Assembly (NCBI GenBank): GCA_019415435.1
Contig: DXZE01000027.1
Location: 1 to 27,932, forward strand
Length of the DNA stretch: 27,932 nucleotides
Direction: 5' to 3'
DNA from: Erysipelotrichaceae bacterium
GTDB lineage: Bacteria; Bacillota_I; Bacilli_A; Erysipelotrichales; Erysipelotrichaceae
How positions within the stretch are numbered: the first letter of the stretch is position 1; each line of letters opens with the position of its first letter. Position numbers and translations under genes: made by a program. Shown here in pieces: positions 1 through 8,990 of this stretch. The notes under the pieces were generated by a model, which worked only from the letters and a program-made list of their open reading frames with translations, was not told where the DNA came from and ran no database searches.

Positions 1-124
1 GCTGGCACATATATTGGATATTCGATTTTCCAATCTTATATTTGAGAGAAAGCTCACGAAATGTTTTATGTTTGTACTTCCATTGTTTGTAGATCTGCAC
101 ATTCTGCTTATATGTCAGTTTCAT
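1..124 (-). pseudogene. IS3-family (IS150 group) transposase OrfA, N-terminal fragment cut by window edge
   Basis: Read on the minus strand from ATG at 124, the first 41 codons give MKLTYKQNVQIYKQWKYKHK followed by a helix-turn-helix segment with TFRELSLKYKIGKSNIQYM. This is the typical start of the small OrfA of IS150-group elements, which binds the element ends. A GGAG ribosome binding site lies about 11 bases upstream. The terminal repeat follows at 145-170, in the order expected for the left end of such an element. The gene runs off the window, so whether it is complete cannot be judged. Confidence 0.75.
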
Positions 125-134
125 AAGAAAAAAA

Positions 135-170
135 CTCCAGTTGGTTGTCCAACTTTTGGGGTTCACTTCA
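135..170 (-). repeat. Terminal inverted repeat of the IS3/IS150-type element
   Basis: On the minus strand the element begins at 170 with TGAAGTGAACCCCAAAAGTT and continues with GGACAACCAACTGGA. The AACCCCAAAAGTTGGACA core is characteristic of IS150-group ends. A diverged copy of the same 36 bases (about 30 matches) occurs at 16531-16566. Bases 171-246 between this end and the next promoter hold nothing recognisable. Confidence 0.7.
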
Positions 171-246
171 AATCTCATTCCGGCCTTGTTTTTTATGTTT
201 TCATGCATGTTTCAATCGATTCGTACTCTGCGGTTTTTTATACGGA

Positions 247-274
247 TTGAATAAGACCCCGATTACGATATAAT
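247..274 (+). promoter_or_regulatory. Promoter of the LytTR two-component operon, with hairpin leader
   Basis: A TTGAAT -35 box (247-252), a 16-base spacer and a perfect TATAAT -10 box (269-274) lie upstream of the regulator. The transcript would begin with a leader containing nested hairpins: ACCGTG pairs with CACGGT, and inside them CGGCA pairs with TGCCG around GAA (about 281-318). The hairpins end before the ribosome binding site. Their role is unknown. Confidence 0.55.
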
Positions 275-344
275 TTCCTTATAACCGTGCAGCAGTTACG
301 GCAGAATGCCGGTACACGGTCACCCTATTTCTGAGGAAACTGCA

Positions 345-1094
345 ATGACTAAAACAGAGAGTACAAATTTGCATATCGCCATTATTGATGATGATGCACA
401 GGACCGCAGAATCATCCGGCAGAATATGGATCGCAGTCTTCAGAGCGTAAATCTTCCCCCTGCCGATTACCATGAATTTGACAGCGGTGAATCCTTCCTG
501 AAGCATTTCAGAAAAGACCTCTATGACCTTCTGCTCATAGACATTTATATGAAAGACCTGAACGGTATCGAAACCGGGATCGTCATCCGTGATATTGATC
601 CGAAAGTCAAAATTGTCTTTATCACTACCAGCAATGAATTTGCCGCAGAAAGCTACAAGGTCCGGGCTGATTACTATCTTCTGAAGCCTCTGACTTATAA
701 GAACTTCCGTGAAATGCTGCTGGCGATCCATTTATTTGCCAATCCGGAATCCCCGGAAAGCTTTCTGACGCTGCCTGATGATAGCCGCGTTGCCTATAAT
801 GACATTATTTATACGGATTACCACAATCACTATGTCTACTTCCACCGTAAAAGCTCAACCGAAGAATGCAAGGCTTATATGTCACAGAGCAGGATTGAAG
901 AACTGCTCTGTAAATTCAGTAATTTTGTCAGCTGCTCCCGCGGTATCATTGTAAATTTTGATTATGTAACAAAGTTTACAGATACAATGCTTTACCTGAA
1001 GGGAGGCAATACTGTACCTGTCAGCCGCAGACGCCTTGCTGAAGTGAAGAAGGCATATTCTGACTTCATCTTTGACTCTGTGATGAGTCTATGA
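345..1094 (+). CDS. LytTR-family response regulator (AgrA/VirR type)
   Basis: This is a cytoplasmic two-component response regulator of 249 residues. The receiver domain occupies about residues 9-125. It has an acidic cluster IIDDDAQD near residues 14-20, a likely phospho-acceptor Asp66 in LLLIDIYMKDLNG, the switch segment ITTSNEF and Lys114 in YLLKPL. The C-terminal part (about 148-245) is a LytTR DNA-binding domain, with FVSCSRGIIVNFDYV and VPVSRRRLAEVKKAY. The start at 345 is preferred over an in-frame ATG at 306 because GAGGA lies about 9 bases upstream of it. The sensor kinase follows after 28 bases, so the two genes form an operon. Targets are unknown. The convergent surface-protein gene is the closest candidate, but the sequence alone does not show a binding site. 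Confidence 0.9.
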   Translation: MTKTESTNLHIAIIDDDAQDRRIIRQNMDRSLQSVNLPPADYHEFDSGESFLKHFRKDLYDLLLIDIYMKDLNGIETGIVIRDIDPKVKIVFITTSNEFAAESYKVRADYYLLKPLTYKNFREMLLAIHLFANPESPESFLTLPDDSRVAYNDIIYTDYHNHYVYFHRKSSTEECKAYMSQSRIEELLCKFSNFVSCSRGIIVNFDYVTKFTDTMLYLKGGNTVPVSRRRLAEVKKAYSDFIFDSVMSL

Positions 1095-1122
1095 CATACG
1101 ATTTTCTGAAAGGATTCTTCTT

Positions 1123-2448
1123 ATGCCGTTTACAAGATGGGAATTTATATTATATTCTGCCGTAGCTATTGTTCCATTTATTGTTCTGCTTTTTCTATCC
1201 TTTAAAAAGTGTCTGCGTTTTGGCATAGCACCATCAATCGCCATCACAGTTCCATTTATCATCATCTGGACGATGATGCAGTTTGGTGCTGTATACCGTT
1301 ATTTTTCCTGGATCGGCATTGCGGATATAATTTCCCCATTGGTTGTGATCCTCCTTCTTTTCATCCTGTTTGATGATCGTATCAGACGGGTTCTGTTTGC
1401 CTTTCTTGTGATCTGCAATTTTTCCAATCTCTGTGTCTGTCTGGCAAAGTATTCGGAGGGGCTGATCTCTCCCAGTTATGCTGCCATGCGCTATCACTGG
1501 ACATTCTCCAGTCTGCTTCTGGGATACGAGATCATCACCTGCCTCTTCCTCTGGTATACAATATTCCGTGACTTTTCATCTTTTGATACACCGGAATACC
1601 GCGAAATAAAAATATGGAGATACCTGTGGCTGATCCCTGCTACATTCTATGTCGTATGGATGTACATGTTCTATTCCGGTGATGGTTCCTCTGTTGCCAA
1701 GCTCACGCAGCTTCATTATGTACTGACGATCCTTACGGTTAATCTTGGCTCTCTGGTTGTCTATCGTGTGATCATTCGAACCGTCCGTGAACAGGCCGAA
1801 AACCTTGAACTTCGAACAAAGAATTTCAACCTTCAGATGATTTCACTGCAATATCAGAATATTGAACAGAAAATCCAGCAGACAAGGCGCCTGCGTCATG
1901 ATCTGCGCCATATACTGGCTGTCATCAGTTCTATGGCAGAAGCTTCAGACTGGGAACATCTGCAGAAATATATAACTGAAATTCAGAACAGTACGGATCT
2001 GGCAACACCGATTAAATTCTGTGAAAACAATGCCGTCAATGCCGTCCTGTCCTATTACGTACCGCAGATGAAAAAAGATGCCATCACCGCTTCCATTCAG
2101 CTCTCCCTTCCGGATGATCTGAAAATCTCTTCTTCAGATCTCTCCATTCTTTTTGCAAATCTTGTTGAAAATGCCATTGAAGCCTGCCGTCATCAGATTC
2201 ATACGGAACGAAAGATCACCATCCAGGGAAGTATACATGGTGATAATACAATTGCCTTTACATTTACAAATACCTATTCTATTCAGCCTAAAACCGACAG
2301 CCACGGTGTTCTGCTTTCAATAAAGCACGACGGCAATGGCATTGGCGTTGAATCTGTCCGTGCCATCGTCAAGAAGTACAACGGTCATATGGATATTAAA
2401 GCCGAAAATGATGTCTTCACGGTAAAAATCCTGCTGCTGACAGAATGA
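1123..2448 (+). CDS. GHKL-type sensor histidine kinase (AgrC/HPK10-like)
   Basis: This 441-residue membrane sensor kinase pairs with the LytTR regulator just upstream. The N-terminal ~215 residues hold six to seven hydrophobic segments. A coiled stretch (REQAENLELRTKNF) then leads to the phosphorylation box TRRLRHDLRHILAV near residues 253-266, with the RHDLRH arrangement usual for this kinase class. The ATPase domain has the N box NLVENAIEACRH (about residues 347-358) and the G box GNGIGVESVRAIVKKYNGHM (about 405-424). AgrC-like kinases usually sense a peptide. No AgrB or AgrD-like gene is visible nearby, so the ligand is unknown. AAGGA lies about 10 bases before the ATG. A shared terminator follows at 2466-2494. 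Confidence 0.9.
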   Translation: MPFTRWEFILYSAVAIVPFIVLLFLSFKKCLRFGIAPSIAITVPFIIIWTMMQFGAVYRYFSWIGIADIISPLVVILLLFILFDDRIRRVLFAFLVICNFSNLCVCLAKYSEGLISPSYAAMRYHWTFSSLLLGYEIITCLFLWYTIFRDFSSFDTPEYREIKIWRYLWLIPATFYVVWMYMFYSGDGSSVAKLTQLHYVLTILTVNLGSLVVYRVIIRTVREQAENLELRTKNFNLQMISLQYQNIEQKIQQTRRLRHDLRHILAVISSMAEASDWEHLQKYITEIQNSTDLATPIKFCENNAVNAVLSYYVPQMKKDAITASIQLSLPDDLKISSSDLSILFANLVENAIEACRHQIHTERKITIQGSIHGDNTIAFTFTNTYSIQPKTDSHGVLLSIKHDGNGIGVESVRAIVKKYNGHMDIKAENDVFTVKILLLTE

Positions 2449-2461
2449 ATACTGAAGCACC

Positions 2462-2500
2462 AAAAAGCGGGGCACTCGCATTGAGTGTCCCGCTCTCTTT
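2462..2500. terminator. Bidirectional terminator between kinase and surface-protein gene
   Basis: A 12-pair stem (2466-2477 with 2483-2494, one G-U pair, loop GCATT) lies between two convergent genes. On the minus strand the stem is followed by TTTTTG. On the plus strand the tail is the weaker CTCTTTAT. It therefore probably ends both transcripts, more efficiently the surface-protein one. Confidence 0.75.
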
Positions 2501-2540
2501 ATCCCTTTTTCAGGATTTCTGTTTAAACCGTTTCTGAGTC

Positions 2541-5500
2541 TTACTCAGCTTCATGCTTTCTCTTACCAATGATCGCAGCAATCATTGCAGCAATGGCCAG
2601 AATAAGTGATGCCATCCAGAGCTTCATATTGCTTTCCTCGCCTGTATCAACCGCAGCACCGGTCTTGACTACCGGATTATTAGAAACAGTCTTCGGCAGA
2701 GGTTTCAGGATATTGTCTCCGTCTGTCTGATCTGATCCGGCAGTGACAGGAATCAGTGTATTGGTAATAATGAATCCTCTGTTCTGATCTCCCTCACGAT
2801 AACTGCTATAGCCTTCAGGAACTTCCGTCTGTACAACTTCATATGATGCATCAGCTTCAAGATCGGACCAGGTATATGTCCATCCGTGTTCAGCGTCAAT
2901 GACTACCGGTTCACCAAGTGCTTCACCATTCTGATAGAGCTGTACCGATACAGATTCCGGACGACGTCTTTCCGCATTGTCATTGTCATTCCATACAACC
3001 TGGACGTTTACCTTTATTTCATCATCTTCAACAATCGGCTCAGGATCAGCTTTTCGTTCTGTTACCATCAATGTGCCGTAGTCAACGCTGATGGAATAAT
3101 TCTCAGCTTTCGTGACTTTCTCTTCCTGATCTGCTGCCAGCACGAACGGATTCATCATGCGGGCCTTGTCCGTTACAGCGTTTTCTTTAATGGAAGCACC
3201 TTTCAGAGTGTAATCGAACAGATTCGGGCTCTGTCCCGGTTCCGTCTGACTGCCTGTCACATTGAACTCAGCACCTTCTCCTTCGACAAATCCATCTCCG
3301 GAAACTGTAACCTCAGGTGCGGTAAGCGGTGTGCCGTCATACTCTTTTTCTGCAGATGCCGATGTGAATGTCAGGCTCCGCTTTGTCACTGTCAGTGTAC
3401 CGTTCTTCAATGTGATGTTCTTGAACTGATCTGTCACATCTGTTCCTGATGTATCTCTAATCACAATCGACTCTATTGTATTGGCTGTGCTTCCTGCATC
3501 GATGATCATGCCTGTCACTGCAGCTTCAGCCGTAAAGTCATATGGCAGTCCGCCAGTGCTGTAAGTATCCTTGACTAAGACTGTGCCGTCATACATCTTC
3601 TCAGCATCATCTGCTGTGATGATGATCTCAATCACACTCTTTGTAACAGTCAGCGTTCCTTCTTCTTTATTAATATCGTAGTTATCTTCTTTGAAGTTAT
3701 CACCTGCCGTGTATGCAATTGTATTCTTTACATTGCCAGCCTTTGCAATACTGCCTGTAGCTTTAAGATCTCTGATTTCACCGTATACAAATCCGTCACC
3801 GCTGACTGTGACTTCCGGTCTGGTCAGTTCTGTGCCGTCGTATTCTTTTGTCGCACTTCCAGAGCTCAGGTTCACCGTACGCTTATTGACTGTCAGTGTT
3901 CCGCTGTCAGCAGTAATGTGAGCGAACTGATTGGTTACATCTTCGCCATCCTTCCGGATTACGACAGATGTGACTTTATTCTTTGTTGTTCCCGCATCGA
4001 TCAGACTGCCTTCAACCTTTACTTCTGCCGTAAATCCTTCCGGCAGGCCTGTCACAGTACTGCTGTTCTTTTCTAAAACTGTACCATCATATGTCTTTGT
4101 GGAGCTGTCTGCTCTGACACTGACCGCGGATGTATTTGCTGTAATTTTCAGTGTGCCTTCTTCTTTTTCAATAATGTAGTTTTCTTCTTTGAAGTTATCA
4201 CCTTTCGTATATGTAATCGTGTTGTCAACGCTGCCGGCCTTTGTAATACTGCCTGTAGCCTTGAGCTCACTGACTTCACCGTCAACAAATCCGTCACCGC
4301 TGACTGTAACTTCAGGTCTGGTCAGTTCTGTGCCGTCATACTCTTTCGAAGCACTTTCAGAGCTCAGATTCACCGTACGCTTATTGACTGTCAGTGTTCC
4401 GCTGTTTCTAACGATATTATTGAAGTGATCCGTTACATCAGTTCCTTCTGCATCTTTAATTACTACCGACACTACTTTGTTATCCACACTTCCTGCATCA
4501 GTTATTGAACCGCTGGTTGTGACTTCTGCTGTGTAGCCTTCAAGAAGTCCAGTTACCTTTGCGCCTTCTTCAGTGAGCGGACTGCCATCATACAGTTTCT
4601 CTGCATTACTGGCTGTGACAACGATCTGATCTTCATTTTCTGTAACAGTTAATGTTCCTTCATCCACTGTAATCAGATAATTGTCTTCTTTAAACTTCTT
4701 TTCCTTTGTATATTCGATTGTGTTCTTAACACTGCCGACCTTTGTAATAGTACCTGTGGCTTTCAGATCACTGACTTCACCTTCGACAAATCCGTCGCCT
4801 TCAACTTTGACTCCAGGTTTTGTCAATGCAGTGCCGTCGTATGCCTTGCTTGCTGTTTCAGATGTCAGTGTTACGCTGCGTTTTGTTACTGTCAGTGTTC
4901 CGCTTTCAGTGATAATACCCGTAAACTGATTCGTAACGTCTTTTCCATCCTTCAGGATTGTTACAGATGTAACTTTATTCTCCGTTGTTCCTGCATCGAT
5001 CAGACTGCCTTCAACTTTCACTTCAGCTTTGAATCCTTCCGGTAAGCCTGTTACAGTACTGCTGTTCTTTTCTAAAACTGTACCATCATATGTCTTTGTA
5101 GAGCTGTCTGCCCTGACACTGACCGCGGTTGTATTCGCTGTGATTGACAGTGTTCCTTCGTTTAATGTAATCTGATAATTTTCTTCCTTAAACGAACTGT
5201 TCCTAGTGTATGCAATCTTGTTCTCGACGCTGCCGGCATCTGTAATAATGCCTGTAGCTTTGAGATCACTGACTTCACCGTATACAAATCCGTCACCATC
5301 AACCTTGACATCAGGTCTGGTTAATTCTGTGCCGTCATATTGTCTCGATGCACTTTCAGAGCTCAGGTTCACCGTACGCTTATTGATCGTCAGACTGCCA
5401 TCCACTGTATGAACGGTAAACTGTTTTGTCACATCATTATCGTTCTGCTTTACAGTAAATTTTCCGGTAATTTGATTTGTATATGTTCCGGCATCTGTCT

Positions 5501-8500
5501 TTGCAGGATTCTCTGTCTGATAACCGCTCACCTGATATTCTACGCCATCAATAGTGAAGGTATCCGTCTCAATACCGGATACTGTATGCACAGTTCCATC
5601 ATATGTGACTGTCAGTGAATTTGCAGTAAGTGTGATTTCTTTCTTTTCTGACCAGACTGCATACAGGTGGTTTTCAGTAGTATTATCAATACCAACTTCT
5701 GTTCCTGCTTCATATGCAGTGCCATTGCCTGAAGCCTTGTTATTCCAGCCGGCAAAATAATATCCGTCTGGTGCTGTAAAGCCAGCATTATCAAGTGTAA
5801 TAGCAGTATTATTTGCCAATCCATCCTGATTGACTGTTTCCTCAGGCAAATTACTGCCCGCAGGATAATTCGAATGGTAAACAATGGAAGCTTTCTTAGC
5901 AGTATTGCCGTAGACTGCCGTCAGTTTCAGATTGCCGGTGACCTTGACCTTTGCGCCAGGATAATACCTGGTGCCGTCTTGCAGCTGCCAATAGAGGAAA
6001 GTCTTTCCTTCAGGAGGTGTAATACCGGACGCTGAGAGAATATCCGCATGGGAATTTTCAGCATATTTTCTTTCATCCACTGGAACTGGACCTAAACCTT
6101 TACCGATATCATAGGAAACTGTGAATAACTGTGTATTAATGTAGTACGGATAAAGCGTAACGTCGCTGAAAATCTTCTTGTTAAAGTTGTAAACGGTAAA
6201 GTTATCACCATTCTTGACTGCCCAGCCGATCCAGGAATGATTACTTGGAACTGTAACAGTTACACTTCCTGTTCCTTCCTGAATCATATTTCCATCTGCG
6301 TCCACTACGAACGGCATCGCATTTTCATTGATTTCACTGCCATAACCAACCGTCAGCTGAAGCGTATCTCCCGTTCCTTCCATATTGGTATGGATGGTTG
6401 CTGTATAGGTCAGGTCTGTCCACTTTGCATACAAGGTTATATTATGGGCAGGCATTGTTCCGGAAAGCTTTACCGGTTCGCCAGCTCTCAGCTCATTGTC
6501 ATACCACCCCGCAAATGTATAACCTGAAGGTGTTCCGTCAGGACGCTCTGGAGCAGTTTGCAAATCAACCTTGCTGATATCAGCACCGTATTTAACTGTC
6601 TTTCCGGTTGTATCTTTACCATTGACAAAGTTGATGGAATAACTGTTTCTGCTGTATTTGAATGAAACTTCGTAAACATTCTTTTCAATTAGTTTAAAAT
6701 ATGTTCCATCCTCCACATTCTTTGTATAGGTGAAACCTTCAATATCATAATGATCTTCCTTGGTTGTGGACCATTCATTATCTTCGGACTTGAAACTGTC
6801 TGTATGATCCAGGTAATATTTACCATCTAAGCCTTCCAGGTAATAATTCAGATTCATGGTAAATCGGCCAGACTGTCTAACGTAATAGAATTCATCGCCA
6901 TCCAAAGGCATTGTCGAAATACCGCTCTGGTAAGGAGCAGCGCCCTGACCGGAATTGCCCTTTTTTGTTCCCCAGATTTTCGAAGTAGAAGTTGGCCACC
7001 GATCTGAAATATTTGCACCGTATTTTGCAGTTATCTGAAGATCAGCCATCTCATTCCAATTATACTGGCTACTCCACCAGGGTTTATCCGCCTTATAAAA
7101 TCTGATGGAATAAATATTGCGTTTATAGTAAACATTCACAATAGTCGAACCATCACCGGAAATCCTGGCATCAGCGTTTGCTTCTGCCGTTTTTTCATTA
7201 TTAATGGTGAAGCCTTCATATTCTTTATATAAATTGCTGAGATCGATCTCGCTTCCGGATGTGCCGTCTTTCTTACTGTTTTCATGGTAGGAGTAATTAT
7301 CATTATTTGCATTTTCCCACCAGTAGATCACGGTATATGGTGTATCATCATATGCCTGCCATACGGCATACAGTGTGACATCTTCTGTGATCGAACTGCC
7401 GAACGTATATTCTGAACCGTTTTCTTTATCAGACCAATGCTTGAATGTATAGCCGGGTCTAGTCGGATCGGCCGGTTTTGATGTTTTCACTCCTGCCTCA
7501 AAGAATGCCGGCTCGACATAACTGGCATTTTCACCGCTGTTGAAGTAAATATAGTTTCCTGCTTCAATCTTAGGATAGAGTGTCACATTATGATCACTGA
7601 GTGTGACAGACTTTGCTTCATTTTGAAGATCAGGATCAATGTACCAGCCGGTAACAGAATGTGTGGAGTCTATCGGAATTGTCACATCAGAAACAGTGAT
7701 TTTTTCTCCGCTGACACCTTCCTTTGTTGTAATGACTCTGCCGTCTTTTCCATCCATGAAGAATACATAATATGCCTGCTGGAATACCGGATAGAGATTT
7801 ACTTTACCAGTTGTGCTGACTTCTGCATTAAACTCTGCAACATCACCCGGATCATCATCCTGAAGAGATGTCATATTCTGCTGATAAGACCAGCCCAGGA
7901 ACTTATAGCCCTTTTTCTCTGGTGTATCAGGCGCATAAACTGTTTCACCATTCTTCACCTTCTGCGTGGATGCGGTGATTTCGTTTCCATCCGCATCATA
8001 GAATACGTAGGTTGCGATGGCCGGCTGCTGTTCCGCTGTGCCAATACCGGTAATCACATAGATGGAAAATGCATCAGCTTCAAACTCAGCACTGTCTGCT
8101 GAAGCAGAAGTTACACTGCTGGCCTTGCCGCTGTCATCGATATGAAGAACTTCATGACTTTCACCTTCAACACTGCTGCTTGTGGACATGTGTACGGAAA
8201 TCGCATTGACCGGTTCGATCTTGTTTCCATTGCTGTCCCTGAAAGTAATATCAACCGCTGCCGCATCAACGACTTCACGATCCTGACCAACGGCATTCTG
8301 CACGCTGTCATTATTTAGAATTGTGGATACCGGTACAACTTCAAGGCTCATCACTGTGCCTTCCGGGAAATTACCTTCATCCGCATGTACGCTGACATGA
8401 ACACTGCCGGCTGTTCCTTCAAAGTCCTGTGCCGGCATGGCGGTCGTCTTTTCAGATGTCTGGCTCACTGAACCGCCTTCTGAAGCGGCATACTCAGCCA

Positions 8501-8990
8501 GAACCATGTGTGCCGCTGTCTCTTCAGTCATCTGCTGAGACGCAAAGTTGGCAGTATAAACCAGCTCCCCGCTCATATCCGCTGTGACGGAAGGTACAAA
8601 ATACGCACTTTCACTTACAACTGCACCGCCTTCAGTCCAGTTGACAAAATCATATCCTTCCGATGCAATCGCTTCTGCCCCGGATGGAACGGCACCGTTA
8701 GCAAGATCAGCAGACGCAATCGTCTCCTGATCAGCTGTTACGCTGCCTCCTTCCGCTGCCTGATAATGAATTGTCAGAACCGAAGACGGCTCATCCAAAG
8801 CGGATGTATCCTCTGTGCTCGGCTCTTCAGCAGAAACTGCTTCTTCTGTCATCAATACATCTGCTGTTTCAGCTGTTGCTTCATCATCTTCGGCAAATAC
8901 GTGGACCGGCACAAAACTTGCTGTGACATAAGAACCGATCATCACCGATGAGATAAGTGCAGTTAAAAACGAGTTTCTTCTGTTTTTCAT
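2541..8990 (-). CDS. Giant repetitive cell-surface protein (InlB-type, YDG/MBG-type and Cna-B-type domains, C-terminal anchor)
   Basis: The product is a secreted, wall-associated protein of 2149 residues. A signal peptide covers residues 1-33 (basic MKNRRN, hydrophobic core, cleavage after VHVFA). Residues ~34-320 are acidic and Thr/Ser/Ala-rich. Residues ~325-1115 hold a series of InlB B-repeat-like units of the pattern GYxFxGW...VTLYAxW. Residues ~1117-1980 are five pairs of two alternating modules, both containing a [E/K/T]xYDGT signature (YDG/MBG-type). Residues ~1987-2077 form one Cna-B-type collagen-binding-B fold starting VNVQVVWNDND. The C-terminus is a hydrophobic helix of about 20 residues followed by KRKHEAE, preceded by KTG/DTG motifs instead of a normal LPxTG. 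AAAGGAGA lies 5-6 bases before the ATG. The likely role is adhesion or a long surface stalk; this is inferred from domain type. Confidence 0.92.
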   Translation of the reverse strand: MKNRRNSFLTALISSVMIGSYVTASFVPVHVFAEDDEATAETADVLMTEEAVSAEEPSTEDTSALDEPSSVLTIHYQAAEGGSVTADQETIASADLANGAVPSGAEAIASEGYDFVNWTEGGAVVSESAYFVPSVTADMSGELVYTANFASQQMTEETAAHMVLAEYAASEGGSVSQTSEKTTAMPAQDFEGTAGSVHVSVHADEGNFPEGTVMSLEVVPVSTILNNDSVQNAVGQDREVVDAAAVDITFRDSNGNKIEPVNAISVHMSTSSSVEGESHEVLHIDDSGKASSVTSASADSAEFEADAFSIYVITGIGTAEQQPAIATYVFYDADGNEITASTQKVKNGETVYAPDTPEKKGYKFLGWSYQQNMTSLQDDDPGDVAEFNAEVSTTGKVNLYPVFQQAYYVFFMDGKDGRVITTKEGVSGEKITVSDVTIPIDSTHSVTGWYIDPDLQNEAKSVTLSDHNVTLYPKIEAGNYIYFNSGENASYVEPAFFEAGVKTSKPADPTRPGYTFKHWSDKENGSEYTFGSSITEDVTLYAVWQAYDDTPYTVIYWWENANNDNYSYHENSKKDGTSGSEIDLSNLYKEYEGFTINNEKTAEANADARISGDGSTIVNVYYKRNIYSIRFYKADKPWWSSQYNWNEMADLQITAKYGANISDRWPTSTSKIWGTKKGNSGQGAAPYQSGISTMPLDGDEFYYVRQSGRFTMNLNYYLEGLDGKYYLDHTDSFKSEDNEWSTTKEDHYDIEGFTYTKNVEDGTYFKLIEKNVYEVSFKYSRNSYSINFVNGKDTTGKTVKYGADISKVDLQTAPERPDGTPSGYTFAGWYDNELRAGEPVKLSGTMPAHNITLYAKWTDLTYTATIHTNMEGTGDTLQLTVGYGSEINENAMPFVVDADGNMIQEGTGSVTVTVPSNHSWIGWAVKNGDNFTVYNFNKKIFSDVTLYPYYINTQLFTVSYDIGKGLGPVPVDERKYAENSHADILSASGITPPEGKTFLYWQLQDGTRYYPGAKVKVTGNLKLTAVYGNTAKKASIVYHSNYPAGSNLPEETVNQDGLANNTAITLDNAGFTAPDGYYFAGWNNKASGNGTAYEAGTEVGIDNTTENHLYAVWSEKKEITLTANSLTVTYDGTVHTVSGIETDTFTIDGVEYQVSGYQTENPAKTDAGTYTNQITGKFTVKQNDNDVTKQFTVHTVDGSLTINKRTVNLSSESASRQYDGTELTRPDVKVDGDGFVYGEVSDLKATGIITDAGSVENKIAYTRNSSFKEENYQITLNEGTLSITANTTAVSVRADSSTKTYDGTVLEKNSSTVTGLPEGFKAEVKVEGSLIDAGTTENKVTSVTILKDGKDVTNQFTGIITESGTLTVTKRSVTLTSETASKAYDGTALTKPGVKVEGDGFVEGEVSDLKATGTITKVGSVKNTIEYTKEKKFKEDNYLITVDEGTLTVTENEDQIVVTASNAEKLYDGSPLTEEGAKVTGLLEGYTAEVTTSGSITDAGSVDNKVVSVVIKDAEGTDVTDHFNNIVRNSGTLTVNKRTVNLSSESASKEYDGTELTRPEVTVSGDGFVDGEVSELKATGSITKAGSVDNTITYTKGDNFKEENYIIEKEEGTLKITANTSAVSVRADSSTKTYDGTVLEKNSSTVTGLPEGFTAEVKVEGSLIDAGTTKNKVTSVVIRKDGEDVTNQFAHITADSGTLTVNKRTVNLSSGSATKEYDGTELTRPEVTVSGDGFVYGEIRDLKATGSIAKAGNVKNTIAYTAGDNFKEDNYDINKEEGTLTVTKSVIEIIITADDAEKMYDGTVLVKDTYSTGGLPYDFTAEAAVTGMIIDAGSTANTIESIVIRDTSGTDVTDQFKNITLKNGTLTVTKRSLTFTSASAEKEYDGTPLTAPEVTVSGDGFVEGEGAEFNVTGSQTEPGQSPNLFDYTLKGASIKENAVTDKARMMNPFVLAADQEEKVTKAENYSISVDYGTLMVTERKADPEPIVEDDEIKVNVQVVWNDNDNAERRRPESVSVQLYQNGEALGEPVVIDAEHGWTYTWSDLEADASYEVVQTEVPEGYSSYREGDQNRGFIITNTLIPVTAGSDQTDGDNILKPLPKTVSNNPVVKTGAAVDTGEESNMKLWMASLILAIAAMIAAIIGKRKHEAE
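3050..5645 (-). repeat. Tandem ~500-base two-module repeat inside the surface-protein gene
   Basis: Two modules alternate five times. Module A (~80 codons) is typified by YDGTELTRPEVTVSGDGFV and ends FKEENY...EEGTL. Module B (~87 codons) is typified by KTYDGTVLEKNSSTVTGLPE and ends VTNQF...SGTLTVNKR. The same DNA string in module A recurs near 3864, 4362, 4863 and 5363, giving a period close to 500 bases. The B copies around 3880-4140 and 4890-5140 are nearly identical in DNA, while the outermost copies are clearly diverged. Such near-identical internal copies favour unequal recombination and length variation. Confidence 0.85.

Noticed and set aside
3050..5645. Regularly spaced near-identical repeats that could suggest a CRISPR-like array
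   Set aside because: The period is about 500 bases, the reading frame is kept throughout and both repeat and spacer translate to surface-protein modules.
2886..8951. Many open frames of 65-190 codons on the plus strand opposite the surface-protein gene
   Set aside because: They are mirror frames of a 6.4 kb repetitive coding sequence, lack binding sites and have low-complexity or Cys/Ile-rich translations. The minus-strand protein explains the DNA completely.
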